Part shown: piece by piece, positions 36,630 through 45,942 of the stretch
How the letters are laid out: every line of letters starts with the position of its first letter
Numbering within the stretch: the first letter of the stretch is position 1
Source: Sporosarcina highlanderae
GTDB lineage: Bacteria > Bacillota > Bacilli > Bacillales_A > Planococcaceae
Direction of reading: 5' to 3'
Length of the DNA stretch: 64,000 bases
NCBI RefSeq assembly: GCF_030433715.1
Contig: NZ_JAROCC010000007.1
Span: 122,587 to 186,586, forward strand
The notes under the pieces: model-generated
What the model saw: the letters and a program-made list of their open reading frames with translations, nothing else
What the model was told of the DNA's origin: nothing
Databases searched by the model: none
Program-made: the position numbers and the translations under genes

Positions 36630-36665
36630 AAAACCTCTTGGTATTACAATTCCAGGAGGTTTTTT
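36630..36665 (+). terminator. Terminator hairpin that contains the next gene's ribosome binding site
   Basis: AAAACCTCTTGG (36630-36641) pairs with CCAGGAGGTTTT (36652-36663), followed by T-run. The 3' arm holds AGGAGG at 36654-36659, 9 nt before the TTG at 36669. Folding would both end transcription and hide the ribosome site. Confidence 0.75.
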
Positions 36666-36668
36666 GCG

Positions 36669-36809
36669 TTGAAAAGAAATATTCAAAATGGTGATGAACT
36701 CGAAAATATGGGAAGCGGTGAGAAGATTACACAAGAAAAGATTGACCTGGCCCTTGCGTTAATTGATCGCTGGATCCAAGAGTTGGAGGAGAAAAATGAG
36801 ATTGAATGA
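36669..36809 (+). CDS. Small coiled-coil-like protein, 46 aa
   Basis: TTG start after AGGAGG. The product is acidic and helical (KITQEKIDLALALIDRWIQELEEK), and its end overlaps the excisionase start by 14 nt, suggesting coupling. Not recognised. A control peptide of the excision module is possible. Confidence 0.6.
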   Translation: MKRNIQNGDELENMGSGEKITQEKIDLALALIDRWIQELEEKNEIE

Positions 36810-37059
36810 GGCGGTGAGTTTGAAGGAGATTGAGTCCTACCCAATTATGTTAACAGCTAATGAAATTAGCGAGATTTTGCGTGTATCAAAACCAACTGCG
36901 TATTCATTAATGGATTTACAGGGCTTTCCATTAATTAGAATTGGTAGAACGAAAAGGGTGCTTAGAGACCATTTTATAGAATGGATAGTTAAAAATCCAA
37001 TGTCAAATCAGTTCAGTGCAATGTCGACAGAAGATGGAAGCAATTCAACAAAAAAATGA
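36796..37059 (+). CDS. xis: Excisionase-type HTH protein (Xis)
   Basis: 87 aa. The HTH_17/excisionase fold is clear: MLTANEISEILRVSKPTAYSLM then FPLIRIGRTKRVLRDHFIEWI. The ATG at 36796 follows GGAGGAG. It lies 113 nt before the integrase, the usual xis-int order. It should direct the integrase toward excision. Confidence 0.85.
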   Translation: MRLNEAVSLKEIESYPIMLTANEISEILRVSKPTAYSLMDLQGFPLIRIGRTKRVLRDHFIEWIVKNPMSNQFSAMSTEDGSNSTKK

Positions 37060-37172
37060 AGTTGGATTGCGAAGAAGTGTGAAAATATTAAAAGAGTAAA
37101 CTTATGGAAAGACTGAACAAAGACCACCTTTGTTTACTCTTTGTTTGTGTAAAAACAAGGAGGCTATTAATT

Positions 37173-38336
37173 TTGGCACACATAAGAAAAAGAGGTAAAA
37201 CCTATTCCTATACGGTTGATATGGGAGTTGATCCTGTTACGGGAAAAAGAAGGCAACTACACAAGGGAGGATTTACAAGGAAAAAAGATGCTGAGGCTGC
37301 AGCTCGTAAGGTTGAACTGTCATTAGATGAAAATCGATTCATAGAACCAAGTAAAAAAAAGTTTTCGGATTTCATTGATGAGTGGTTTAACAATCATTAT
37401 AAAAACCGAATTAGAAATACAACAGCGGTATCGAGAAGATATTTGATAGAAAAGCATATACTTCAAAATAATTCTTTATGCAACAAAGCGATATCAGAAA
37501 TATCGACTGCGGATTTAGATGCCTATTACAACGAAAAGCTTGCATTGGGGTATAGTGGTAGTTATGTCCGGCAGATTCATCAAATTATCAATCGGGCCTT
37601 TGACCAAGCTGTTAGATGGAAAAAGTTATCAGAAAATCCTGCTGTGGATACGGATCCACCTTCTATTCGTAAAAAGGAATTGCCTATATGGTCCATTGCC
37701 CATATCCAGACATTTTTGGCGGCTTGTAGAAAGGAACCGCACTACGTGACATTTCTTCTTGCTATCTATACTGGAATGAGAAAGGGTGAGATATTGGGCT
37801 TGCGGTGGGACGATGTTGATATGAAGAATGGTAAAATCCAAGTGAATAAATCATTATCGTATATACCTGAAGAGGGTTATCAGTTGGGATCATTAAAAAC
37901 ACCAAAATCGAAACGATTAATTCCTATCCCTGAATTCGTGATAAATGAGCTTATTACACATAAGGGGAATCAAAATAATTGGAAACGTTTGGTGGGGGAG
38001 TCGTTTGTTGACCAGGATTTGGTAATATGTACTGCAGAAGGTTCCGCGGTAGATCCAAGGAATCTATCCAGGGTCATGAATCGGATTGTAAGAAGCGTGA
38101 ATGTACCAAAAATTCGATTTCATGATCTACGGCATACCCATGCTTCGATTCTTGTTTCGAAAGGTGTAGATGTAGTGAGAATTTCGGCTCGAATGGGACA
38201 TGCAAATCCGAAGATTACATTGGAATATTACGCGCATCTGCTACCTAACGAGAATGACGATGTGGCGGATATTTTTCATAATGCTATCCAAGATTCTTCA
38301 GACATTCGTGAAGATAAGGATGACAAGGAAATGTAG
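37173..38336 (+). CDS. int: Site-specific tyrosine integrase of the island
   Basis: 387 aa. N-terminal arm-binding domain (IRKRGKTYSYTVDMGVDPVTGKRRQ), core-binding domain (SDFIDEWFNNHYKNRI) and catalytic domain with Arg in TGMRKGEIL, Lys in LKTPKSKR, HDLRHTH, GHANPKIT and the nucleophile Tyr in LEYYAHL. This is the Tn916/phage type. The TTG at 37173 follows AAGGAGG. It ends 128 nt from the 3' end of a tRNA-Val gene, the probable attachment site. Confidence 0.95.
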   Translation: MAHIRKRGKTYSYTVDMGVDPVTGKRRQLHKGGFTRKKDAEAAARKVELSLDENRFIEPSKKKFSDFIDEWFNNHYKNRIRNTTAVSRRYLIEKHILQNNSLCNKAISEISTADLDAYYNEKLALGYSGSYVRQIHQIINRAFDQAVRWKKLSENPAVDTDPPSIRKKELPIWSIAHIQTFLAACRKEPHYVTFLLAIYTGMRKGEILGLRWDDVDMKNGKIQVNKSLSYIPEEGYQLGSLKTPKSKRLIPIPEFVINELITHKGNQNNWKRLVGESFVDQDLVICTAEGSAVDPRNLSRVMNRIVRSVNVPKIRFHDLRHTHASILVSKGVDVVRISARMGHANPKITLEYYAHLLPNENDDVADIFHNAIQDSSDIREDKDDKEM

Positions 38337-38377
38337 TCTGCGGACAAATTGCGGACATTGGGTAAAAAATCATAAAA

Positions 38378-38416
38378 AAACAGCCCCTAGGCATCCGGCC
38401 TAATAGGACTGTTTTG
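38378..38416 (+). terminator. Terminator after the integrase
   Basis: AAACAG-CCC-TAGG pairs with CCTA-AGG-CTGTTT around a CATCCGG loop, followed by TTTT. Confidence 0.75.
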
Positions 38417-38463
38417 GAGAAGTATCGTTGTTCCGACAATACTTCCGAGGGTTTGGCACCCAA

Positions 38464-38536
38464 TGATTCCGACTGGGCTCGAACCAGCGACCTCTACCCT
38501 GTCAAGGTAGCGCTCTCCCAGCTGAGCTACGGAATC
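38464..38536 (-). tRNA. tRNA-Val (anticodon GAC)
   Basis: On the minus strand GATTCCG/CGGAATC form the acceptor stem, GCTC/GAGC the D stem, CTACC/GGTAG the anticodon stem around TTGACAG, and GCTGG/CCAGT the T stem with TTCGAGC loop. The discriminator would be A at 38464; CCA is not encoded. The 3' end faces the integrase, so the gene is the likely att site. No second copy of its 3' end is seen elsewhere in the window. Confidence 0.95.
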
Positions 38537-38667
38537 GGGAGAAGTTGTACTTGCTTACTGCACATTTATTATTATAGCGACTTTGTAAAAGAAGTCAACA
38601 CCTTTTCTAAAAGATTTTTCTTTCGAAGATAAAAAGGTAGAATGGAAAGAAAAGGGGATGGGCTGAA

Positions 38668-39507
38668 ATGCAGATTTCTTTGCCGTTCAACTATGATTTT
38701 GGTCGAGCGCTCGAAAGGTTAGCGACAGATCCGGTTAATGCAGTGAATTTACAAAACCAAGAAGTGAAGATTCCGATGGAAGAGGGAAATACCATCACTC
38801 TTCGTAGTTTAGGCACCACAAATTCACCCATGTTCTTGTTGGAGAATGCAATAGACGATGGACAAATTGAGGAAGTAAAATCCATTTTTCATTTTGATCG
38901 GCGGTTGGATTCAATTGTTGACCATTTCCAAGATACCGACTTACAAAACCTTTTCATTGATCATGCTGGGACGCCACTTATTAAAAGTTTCTCACTCTAC
39001 GGCACATTAATGAAGAATATCATTCATCAGCAACTTAATCTAACATTCTCACATATTTTAACAATGCGATTTGTCGAAAGCTATGGTGAGAATCGGGAAG
39101 GTGTATGGAGATATCCGTGTCCTGAGAAAATCGCCTCGCTTGAGGTGGAAGATTTACGGAAGCTTCAATTTAGTGGGAGAAAAGCAGAATATGTAATCGG
39201 TTTGTCGCGCGCTATTGTAGAAGAGAAGCTTGACCTAAATCGGTTTAGACAGATGGAGGATGAAGAAGTTATCCATGAAATGGTTTCCCATCGAGGAATC
39301 GGGCCGTGGACTGCCCAAAACTTTCTCATGTTCGGATTGGGACGCCCTAATTTATTCCCATTAGCGGATATAGGTCTACAAAATGCGTTAAAAAAATTAT
39401 GGAATATGGACCGTAAGCCGACAAAAGAAGAAATGATGGAACATTTTCCAGTTTGGGAACCATACTTAAGCTATGCGGCTCTTTATTTATGGAGAAGTAT
39501 TGAATGA
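38668..39507 (+). CDS. DNA-3-methyladenine glycosylase, AlkA-like (HhH-GPD)
   Basis: 279 aa. Base-excision repair enzyme removing alkylated purines. The helix-hairpin-helix GIGPWTAQNFLMF is followed by the catalytic Asp in PLADIGLQNAL; LQFSGRKAEYVIGLSRAI is the family's first HhH helix. AAGGGG precedes the ATG. First chromosomal gene after the tRNA. Confidence 0.88.
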   Translation: MQISLPFNYDFGRALERLATDPVNAVNLQNQEVKIPMEEGNTITLRSLGTTNSPMFLLENAIDDGQIEEVKSIFHFDRRLDSIVDHFQDTDLQNLFIDHAGTPLIKSFSLYGTLMKNIIHQQLNLTFSHILTMRFVESYGENREGVWRYPCPEKIASLEVEDLRKLQFSGRKAEYVIGLSRAIVEEKLDLNRFRQMEDEEVIHEMVSHRGIGPWTAQNFLMFGLGRPNLFPLADIGLQNALKKLWNMDRKPTKEEMMEHFPVWEPYLSYAALYLWRSIE

Positions 39508-39521
39508 TAACCCCGAACCAG

Positions 39522-39556
39522 AAAAAAGCCTCCCGAATAAGAGGGGAGGCAGTTTA
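39522..39556. terminator. Hairpin between the glycosylase and the small minus-strand gene
   Basis: GCCTCCC (39528-39534) pairs with GGGGAGGC (39543-39550); A-run before and AGTTT after, usable in both directions. Confidence 0.65.
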
Positions 39557-39560
39557 ATTA

Positions 39561-39710
39561 TCATAAATGTGTTTGTTCGTTTTCTTGGTCAAATTTGTCG
39601 TTAAAGAAGAGGAAATTTTCATCATTCAGGTCCGTGATGCGTTCCTTGTTGAGACCTAATGAAAGATTTCCCTCAAAGATTGTTTCCCACCAAGTATCTG
39701 TTGTTGTCAT
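39561..39710 (-). CDS. Small acidic hypothetical protein, 49 aa
   Basis: ATG at 39710 with GGAGG upstream, ending at the TGA at 39561. The product starts TTTDTWWETIFEGNLSLGL and has an acidic Phe-rich middle (DENFLFFNDKF). Good ribosome site and no competing frame; not recognised. Confidence 0.55.
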   Translation of the reverse strand: MTTTDTWWETIFEGNLSLGLNKERITDLNDENFLFFNDKFDQENEQTHL

Positions 39711-40035
39711 GTTCATTTCCTCCATTTCAATTATATTCACTAAGTGTTATGTGATAGTTCTTTACCCTTGACTACGAGGGACTAAAACGTAAATTAGTGA
39801 AAAGGAATCTTAAGGCCTATTGCTTGATGGAGTCTGCAGATCCATTTATTTGTAGTTCTTTTCCTTTTTTTGCGCTAAAAATGACTGCAAAACAGGAATA
39901 TCCTAACGAATTGTGTAATCATAGTATATGTTGACAAGCATTTTCCCAAACTGCGTAATTGGTCGGAATTTGTCGTTTGAAATTCAGTCCTTTTGCTATA
40001 TTGACAACCTGTTTTCGCCAAAGGAGGAAATCAAG

Positions 40036-41421
40036 ATGTTTGAAGTTCAAAATGTAGAATCGATGATCAAATTTCAACGTAACTTTTTCATCTCTGGAAA
40101 GACTAAAGATGCAAGTTTTCGAATTGAAATGTTAACGCGTTTGAGAGATGCGATAAAATTAAATGAAGATAAAATTCACGAAGCTTTGAAGAAAGATTTA
40201 GGGAAGAGCACTTTTGAAGCGTATGTAACAGAAGTTGGATTTGTTTTATCAAGTATTTCATTAATGATAAAAAATTTAAGGGAATGGATGGAGCCGGAGC
40301 AAGTGAAAACACCTGCCCATTTACAACCGGCAAAAAGTTTCATCATACGTGAGCCATACGGTTCTGTTTTAATCATCGCGCCTTTCAATTATCCCTTTCA
40401 ATTGGTAATGGATCCGTTAGTTGGAGCAATTGCCGCGGGGAATTGCGCGGTTGTCAAACCGTCGGAAGCTGCTGTTCACACTGCAACAGTTGTAAATGAA
40501 CTATTGACTGAAATTTATCCTCCCGATTACATTCGTGTTGTAGAAGGTGGAATAGACGAGACGAACGCTCTCATTCACGCGCCATTCGACTATATTTTTT
40601 TTACCGGGAGTACAACGGTCGGAAAAGTCATCATGAAAGCCGCCGCAGAAAGGCTCACTCCAGTTACGCTGGAGTTAGGTGGAAAGAGCCCCGTAATTGT
40701 TGATCAAACTGCAAACGTTGAAATTGCAGCTGAACGGATTGTTTGGGGAAAATTCCTCAATAATGGACAATCATGTGTTGCACCTGATTATATCCTTGTT
40801 CATGAGTCTGTAAAGGACAAGCTGTTAAAGGAGATTATCAGTTGTATTCGTGAATTTTATGGTGATGATTGTGCGGCAAGCGTTGATTACGGTAGGATTG
40901 TTAGCACAAGGCATTTTGATCGTTTGTCAGATTTGATTGATAAAGAGAGGGGAAATATAGTTTGTGGCGGTAATATGAATCGTGATGATTTATATATCAG
41001 TCCGACGATTTTGGATAATATTTCTTGGGAGAATCCATCAATGGAAGACGAAATTTTCGGACCGATACTACCTATTTTAACTTACCGAAATTTGGGTGAG
41101 ATTATTCATAGAATAAGAGCATTACCGAAGCCATTAGCTGCGTACCTATTTAGTGAGAATGAAAAAGCGCAGGAGTATTTTTTAGAAAATCTATCGTTCG
41201 GTGGAGGTTGCATTAATGACACGGTTTCCCATGTCGGCAATATCCATCTACCATTTGGGGGAGTCGGCGCATCTGGTATGAATGCCTATCATGGCAAAGC
41301 AAGCTATGATTTGTTCACCCATTCAAAATCAATTATGAAGAAGAGTACGAAACTTTCTGTTCGAATGGGATTCCCTCCTTACGGGAATAAGCTTTCGTTT
41401 ATCAAGCGAATCATTCGATAA
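40036..41421 (+). CDS. NAD(P)-dependent aldehyde dehydrogenase (class 3 type)
   Basis: 461 aa. Oxidises aldehydes to acids. Catalytic Glu in LELGGKSPV and Cys in NNGQSCVAPDY, cofactor loop FFTGSTTVGK, and the GGGCINDTVSH and LPFGGVGASGMNAYHG signatures of short class 3 enzymes. The C-terminus ends with a basic hydrophobic tail (LSFIKRIIR). ATG at 40036 follows AAAGGAGG; the open frame upstream has no site. Confidence 0.9.
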   Translation: MFEVQNVESMIKFQRNFFISGKTKDASFRIEMLTRLRDAIKLNEDKIHEALKKDLGKSTFEAYVTEVGFVLSSISLMIKNLREWMEPEQVKTPAHLQPAKSFIIREPYGSVLIIAPFNYPFQLVMDPLVGAIAAGNCAVVKPSEAAVHTATVVNELLTEIYPPDYIRVVEGGIDETNALIHAPFDYIFFTGSTTVGKVIMKAAAERLTPVTLELGGKSPVIVDQTANVEIAAERIVWGKFLNNGQSCVAPDYILVHESVKDKLLKEIISCIREFYGDDCAASVDYGRIVSTRHFDRLSDLIDKERGNIVCGGNMNRDDLYISPTILDNISWENPSMEDEIFGPILPILTYRNLGEIIHRIRALPKPLAAYLFSENEKAQEYFLENLSFGGGCINDTVSHVGNIHLPFGGVGASGMNAYHGKASYDLFTHSKSIMKKSTKLSVRMGFPPYGNKLSFIKRIIR

Positions 41422-41490
41422 TTTACTGGGAAAAACCTGCTTAAAAGTAGTAAAATAAGTATCATATACACAATAAAGGGGATGAAGGGA

Positions 41491-42540
41491 ATGTACCAAT
41501 TTAATGAAGCAAGAACGACTGAACTATTAAAAAGATTAGTGGAAACACCAAGTCCATCCGGTTTTACCGATAAGGTGATGAAGGTGATCAGCGATGAATT
41601 CACGAATATTGGTGTTCCTTACAAACGGACTAATAAAGGGGCAATTATCGCGACGATCAAAGGTAAAGACGATTCACGTCATCGCCTATTGACGGCTCAT
41701 ACAGACACACTTGGAGCAATGGTAAAAGAAATTAAAAGCAACGGAAGGCTTAAATTAGCGATGATTGGCGGATTCAATTGGAATGCTGTCGAAGGTGAGT
41801 ATTGTCATATCCATACTGCTTCCGGCAAGGAAGTACGTGGGACAATCCTGATGCACCAGACTACGGTGCATGTTTACCGCAACTCAGGCACTGCTGAAAG
41901 AAATGCAGATAATATAGAAGTTCGGATTGATGAGAAAGTGACTAATGCGGCAGAAACGAAAGCACTTGGTATTGAGGTTGGAGATTTCGTTTCATTTGAC
42001 CCAAGATTTGAAGTGACTCCAAGCGGGTTTATCAAATCAAGACATCTTGATGATAAAGCGAGTACTGCATTGTTAGTGGACTTGGTTCGATCCGTGACCG
42101 AAAACGGAATTGAACTGCCAAATACAACACATTTCTATGTTTCTAACAATGAAGAAATCGGTTACGGGGGGAACTCCAATGTCCCACCCGAAACAGTCGA
42201 ATACATTGCTGTTGACATGGGGGCAATCGGTGATGGACAATCATCAGATGAATACACGGTTTCAATTTGTGCGAAGGATTCAAGCGGCCCGTACCATTAT
42301 GCATTAACGAGACATTTGACAGGCTTATGTGAAAAAGGAAGCATTCCGTTCAAACTTGATATTTATCCGTATTATGGTTCAGATGCTTCTGCTGCAATCC
42401 GTGCAGGATTTGATGTGAAGCATGCATTATTCGGTCCGGGCATTGAATCGTCACATGCGCTTGAACGGACTCATGTCGACTCGTTGAAAGCGACAGCACA
42501 ACTATTACATTCGTATATTACTTCAGACATGATGGATTGA
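41491..42540 (+). CDS. M42-family metallo-aminopeptidase
   Basis: 349 aa. Cytosolic peptidase with two metal ions. Ligand motifs: HTDTLGAM, RHLDDKAST, NNEEIGYGGNS (catalytic Glu pair), VDMGAIGDG and SSHALERTH. The ATG at 41491 is preferred because AAAGGGG lies 9 nt upstream. Confidence 0.9.
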   Translation: MYQFNEARTTELLKRLVETPSPSGFTDKVMKVISDEFTNIGVPYKRTNKGAIIATIKGKDDSRHRLLTAHTDTLGAMVKEIKSNGRLKLAMIGGFNWNAVEGEYCHIHTASGKEVRGTILMHQTTVHVYRNSGTAERNADNIEVRIDEKVTNAAETKALGIEVGDFVSFDPRFEVTPSGFIKSRHLDDKASTALLVDLVRSVTENGIELPNTTHFYVSNNEEIGYGGNSNVPPETVEYIAVDMGAIGDGQSSDEYTVSICAKDSSGPYHYALTRHLTGLCEKGSIPFKLDIYPYYGSDASAAIRAGFDVKHALFGPGIESSHALERTHVDSLKATAQLLHSYITSDMMD

Positions 42541-42553
42541 TTGGAGGCAGGTC

Positions 42554-44044
42554 ATGGAAAGCGAATATTTATTTTCAAGCTTACCGATAAAGAAAGTGGA
42601 AGGGATTTTACCCGAAATTGTTACAGATCTTGCTGTTGATTCACGTACTGTAAATGCAGGAGGCGTCTTTGTTTGCATAAAAGGCTTTACAGTGGATGGA
42701 CATGCTTATGTGCAAAAAGCAATCGACCAAGGGGCACGTGTTATTGTTGCTTCTCGTGTGATCGATGTAGATTTGGACAAGGTGGCTGTCGTCTATGTAG
42801 AAGATACCTCGAAGGCAATCGCTTTACTCGCACCGAGATTCTTTAATTATCCTTCAAAAAAGATGACGATGATCGGAGTAACGGGTACAAACGGGAAAAC
42901 AAGTGTCAGCAACATGCTGCATTCCATATTATGCCAAGTAGGCGAAAGGTCGGCTGTAACCGGAACGATCGGTTTTAACCTGAATGGGGTGTTGTATGAA
43001 ACAGAAAACACTACAGCCGACGTATTGACAACGCAGCAGATGATCAACCAGGCTGCAAATGCAGAATGCACAACAATGACGATGGAAGTTTCTTCGCATG
43101 GCCTTATTGAAGGAAGATTGGCTGGTACGGAATTCGATATTGCCGTGTTTACAAACTTATCGCATGACCATTTGGATTTCCATAAAACGATGGAAAACTA
43201 TGGCAACGCAAAAGGACTATTATTTGCACAGCTTGGACAAGACTTGGCCCAGTCAAAATTTGGAGTTGTGAATGTTGATGATCCTTGGGGAGAGCGAATG
43301 AAAGAGATGACGCCGTTCCCGGTATTGACATACGGACTTTATAAAGATGCAGATTTTATGGCTAAAGACGTCAAGTTGACAGTGGAAGGTACGACATTTA
43401 AGTTAGTATCACCAATGGGAGAGTTCGAAGTATCCATGTCTCTAATCGGTGAGTTTAATGTCTACAACGCTCTTGCTGTAATAGCTGCGTTATTCGCAAA
43501 AGGGCTTAAAATCGATGCGATACTTGAAGGACTTGCCGTTATTCCGGCTGCAAAAGGTCGGATGGAGATAGTGGAAACCGACTTGCCGTTGACGATTTAT
43601 ATTGATTATGCCCATTCTCCTGATGCGATAGAAAAAGCGATTCAAGCTGTCCTTCCTTATAAAGCTTCCGATAGCAAGTTAATATTTGTCATCGGGACTG
43701 GAGGGAATCGGGATCGCCAGAAACGTCCGGTCATGGCGGAGAAGGCTTCTATTGCGGATTATGTAATATTAACGACGGATGATCCTCGTGATGAGCCATT
43801 TGAATCGATCCTTGCCGAATTGGAAGTTGGCATGAAGCATGAACGATATGCGTGTATAGGAGATCGGGAAGAAGCTGTCCGCCATGCTGTTTCGGTTGCT
43901 GACCCAGGCGATATCATCATTTTCGCAGGTAAAGGGCATGAAGATTTTCAAATTGTCGGCAGGGAAAAACTGCCGCATTCAGATGCCGCGATTGCATTGG
44001 ATGAAGCGGGGCGGAAGTTTGGCGAAGGAATTTTGGGTAATTGA
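42554..44044 (+). CDS. murE: UDP-MurNAc-tripeptide ligase MurE
   Basis: 496 aa. Adds the third residue of the peptidoglycan stem peptide. GTNGKTS is the ATP loop, and GRLAGTEFDIAVFTNLSHDHLDFH the substrate helix. The specificity loop reads DDPRDEPF rather than the DNPR of most meso-DAP enzymes, so L-Lys cannot be ruled out. It lies outside a dcw cluster, 13 nt after the peptidase. Confidence 0.93.
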   Translation: MESEYLFSSLPIKKVEGILPEIVTDLAVDSRTVNAGGVFVCIKGFTVDGHAYVQKAIDQGARVIVASRVIDVDLDKVAVVYVEDTSKAIALLAPRFFNYPSKKMTMIGVTGTNGKTSVSNMLHSILCQVGERSAVTGTIGFNLNGVLYETENTTADVLTTQQMINQAANAECTTMTMEVSSHGLIEGRLAGTEFDIAVFTNLSHDHLDFHKTMENYGNAKGLLFAQLGQDLAQSKFGVVNVDDPWGERMKEMTPFPVLTYGLYKDADFMAKDVKLTVEGTTFKLVSPMGEFEVSMSLIGEFNVYNALAVIAALFAKGLKIDAILEGLAVIPAAKGRMEIVETDLPLTIYIDYAHSPDAIEKAIQAVLPYKASDSKLIFVIGTGGNRDRQKRPVMAEKASIADYVILTTDDPRDEPFESILAELEVGMKHERYACIGDREEAVRHAVSVADPGDIIIFAGKGHEDFQIVGREKLPHSDAAIALDEAGRKFGEGILGN

Positions 44045-44052
44045 AAATGACG

Positions 44053-44086
44053 AAAAAGCCGTCTTTCGAGGCGGCTTTTTCTTTTT
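44053..44086 (+). terminator. Terminator after murE
   Basis: AAAAAGCCG pairs with CGGCTTTTT around a TCTTTCGAGG loop region, with T-run. Confidence 0.9.
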
Positions 44087-44182
44087 GGCATAATATGTTT
44101 TAGTGGCAAAGAAAAAAATGTTGAAATTAGCTTATAATCTGTCTATGCTTAGAAAAGCAGAAAAGAAGGAGTTCGTTTAAAA

Positions 44183-45757
44183 ATGCAAAGACCTATAAAT
44201 GAAGAAATCGCATCCCGACGCACATTTGCAATCATTTCTCACCCGGATGCAGGGAAAACGACTATGACAGAAAAACTTCTCTATTTCGGTGGGGCAATTC
44301 GGGATGCAGGTACTGTAAAAGGGAAAAAGACAGGGAAGTACGCTACATCCGACTGGATGGAAATTGAAAAACAACGTGGTATTTCAGTTACATCTTCCGT
44401 TTTGCAATTTGACTACGACGGCAAGCGAGTCAATATTTTGGATACCCCGGGGCACGAAGACTTCAGTGAAGATACGTACCGGACATTAATGGCGGTCGAT
44501 GCCGCAGTCATGATGGTCGATTCAGCAAAAGGGATCGAACCCCAAACAATCAAGCTGTTTAAAGTTTGCCGGATGAGAGGCATTCCTATTTTTACATTTA
44601 TGAACAAGATGGACCGCCAAGGTAAAGAACCGCTCGAATTAATGGAAGAACTTGAGGAAGTTTTAGAGATTCAATCTTATGCGATGAACTATCCAATTGG
44701 TATGGGAAAAGAATTTATCGGCGTATATGACAGATTCAACAATCGAATCGAGCAGGCCCGTGTAGAAGGGGATAGTCATTTCCTCCCTTTGAATGATGAA
44801 GGGGAACTTGCAGTCGAGCATCCGATGACGGAAACGTCCTATTATAAACAGGCGCTTGAAGATGTAATGCTTTTGAATGAGGCTGGGAATGAATTTGATG
44901 TTGAACGTGTAGCAAAAGGTGAGTTAACGCCAGTATTCTTCGGTAGTGCATTAACGAATTTCGGCGTGCAAACATTCTTGGAGACGTTCCTCCAATTTGC
45001 TCCACCACCACAACCTCGTCAAACGAAGGATGAACAGCAGATCGACCCACAATCCAGTGAGTTCTCAGGGTTCATCTTCAAAATTCAAGCAAATATGAAT
45101 CCGGCTCATCGTGACAGAATTGCATTCGTACGTATTGTATCAGGTGCTTTTGAAAGAGGAATGTCAGTGACTGTGCCAAGGATTTCGAAATCCTTTAAAT
45201 TGTCGCAGACTACTCAATTCCTCGCAGATGATCGTGAAACTGTCAATGAAGCGGTTGCTGGCGATATTATCGGCCTATACGACACAGGTAACTATCAGAT
45301 AGGTGATACTGTAGTCGGCGGTAAATTTAACTTCCAATTTGAAGCATTGCCGCAGTTCACACCAGAACTATTTGTTCGTGTTACAGCGAAAAACGTTATG
45401 AAATCAAAGCACTTCCATAAAGGGATCCTTCAATTGGTCCAGGAAGGTGCTATTCAGTATTATAAAACGCTCCATACGGAAGAAGTTATTTTAGGGGCTG
45501 TCGGGCAACTTCAATTCGAAGTGTTCGAGCACCGAATGAAAAACGAGTATAACGTTGAAGTCATTATGGAGCATATTGGTTCAAAAGTCGCACGCTGGAT
45601 TGAGAATGAAAGTGATGTTAAAGAGTCAATGACAGGTCAACGCTCCATGCTTGTAAAGGACCGTTACGACAATCTCGTCTTCCTGTTCGAAAACGAATTT
45701 GCCCTCCGCTGGTTCGGGGATAAATATCCAGACATCAAGCTATACAACCTATTATAA
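44183..45757 (+). CDS. prfC: Peptide chain release factor 3
   Basis: 524 aa. Translational GTPase recycling RF1/RF2. G1 HPDAGKTT, G2 region RGISVTSS, G3 [13 protein letters not shown]4 [17 protein letters not shown] is typical of RF3. GAAGGAG precedes the ATG. Confidence 0.96.
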   Translation: MQRPINEEIASRRTFAIISHPDAGKTTMTEKLLYFGGAIRDAGTVKGKKTGKYATSDWMEIEKQRGISVTSSVLQFDYDGKRVNILDTPGHEDFSEDTYRTLMAVDAAVMMVDSAKGIEPQTIKLFKVCRMRGIPIFTFMNKMDRQGKEPLELMEELEEVLEIQSYAMNYPIGMGKEFIGVYDRFNNRIEQARVEGDSHFLPLNDEGELAVEHPMTETSYYKQALEDVMLLNEAGNEFDVERVAKGELTPVFFGSALTNFGVQTFLETFLQFAPPPQPRQTKDEQQIDPQSSEFSGFIFKIQANMNPAHRDRIAFVRIVSGAFERGMSVTVPRISKSFKLSQTTQFLADDRETVNEAVAGDIIGLYDTGNYQIGDTVVGGKFNFQFEALPQFTPELFVRVTAKNVMKSKHFHKGILQLVQEGAIQYYKTLHTEEVILGAVGQLQFEVFEHRMKNEYNVEVIMEHIGSKVARWIENESDVKESMTGQRSMLVKDRYDNLVFLFENEFALRWFGDKYPDIKLYNLL

Positions 45758-45767
45758 TAACTACTTC

Positions 45768-45806
45768 AACCGGAAAGGCTTAAAACTAAAGTCTTTCCGG
45801 TTTTTT
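45768..45806 (+). terminator. Terminator after prfC
   Basis: AACCGGAAAG pairs with CTTTCCGGTT, extended by CTT/AAG, followed by TTTTTT. Confidence 0.93.
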
Positions 45807-45942
45807 GTATTGCATATTTAATGGCGGTAGCGCAGGGAAATGGACATTGTTGGCGAAATATATTGTAGTCCGCGTTTGATGTTGGTTGCAGATTTCAATA
45901 TGATGGATAGAAAGAGTTTTGGTGAAGAAAGGAATTTTGTGA

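Noticed and set aside
38340..38540. A duplicated tRNA 3' end marking the left attachment site
   Set aside because: Looked for a second copy of the tRNA-Val 3' sequence; none seen in the window, so attL is not annotated.
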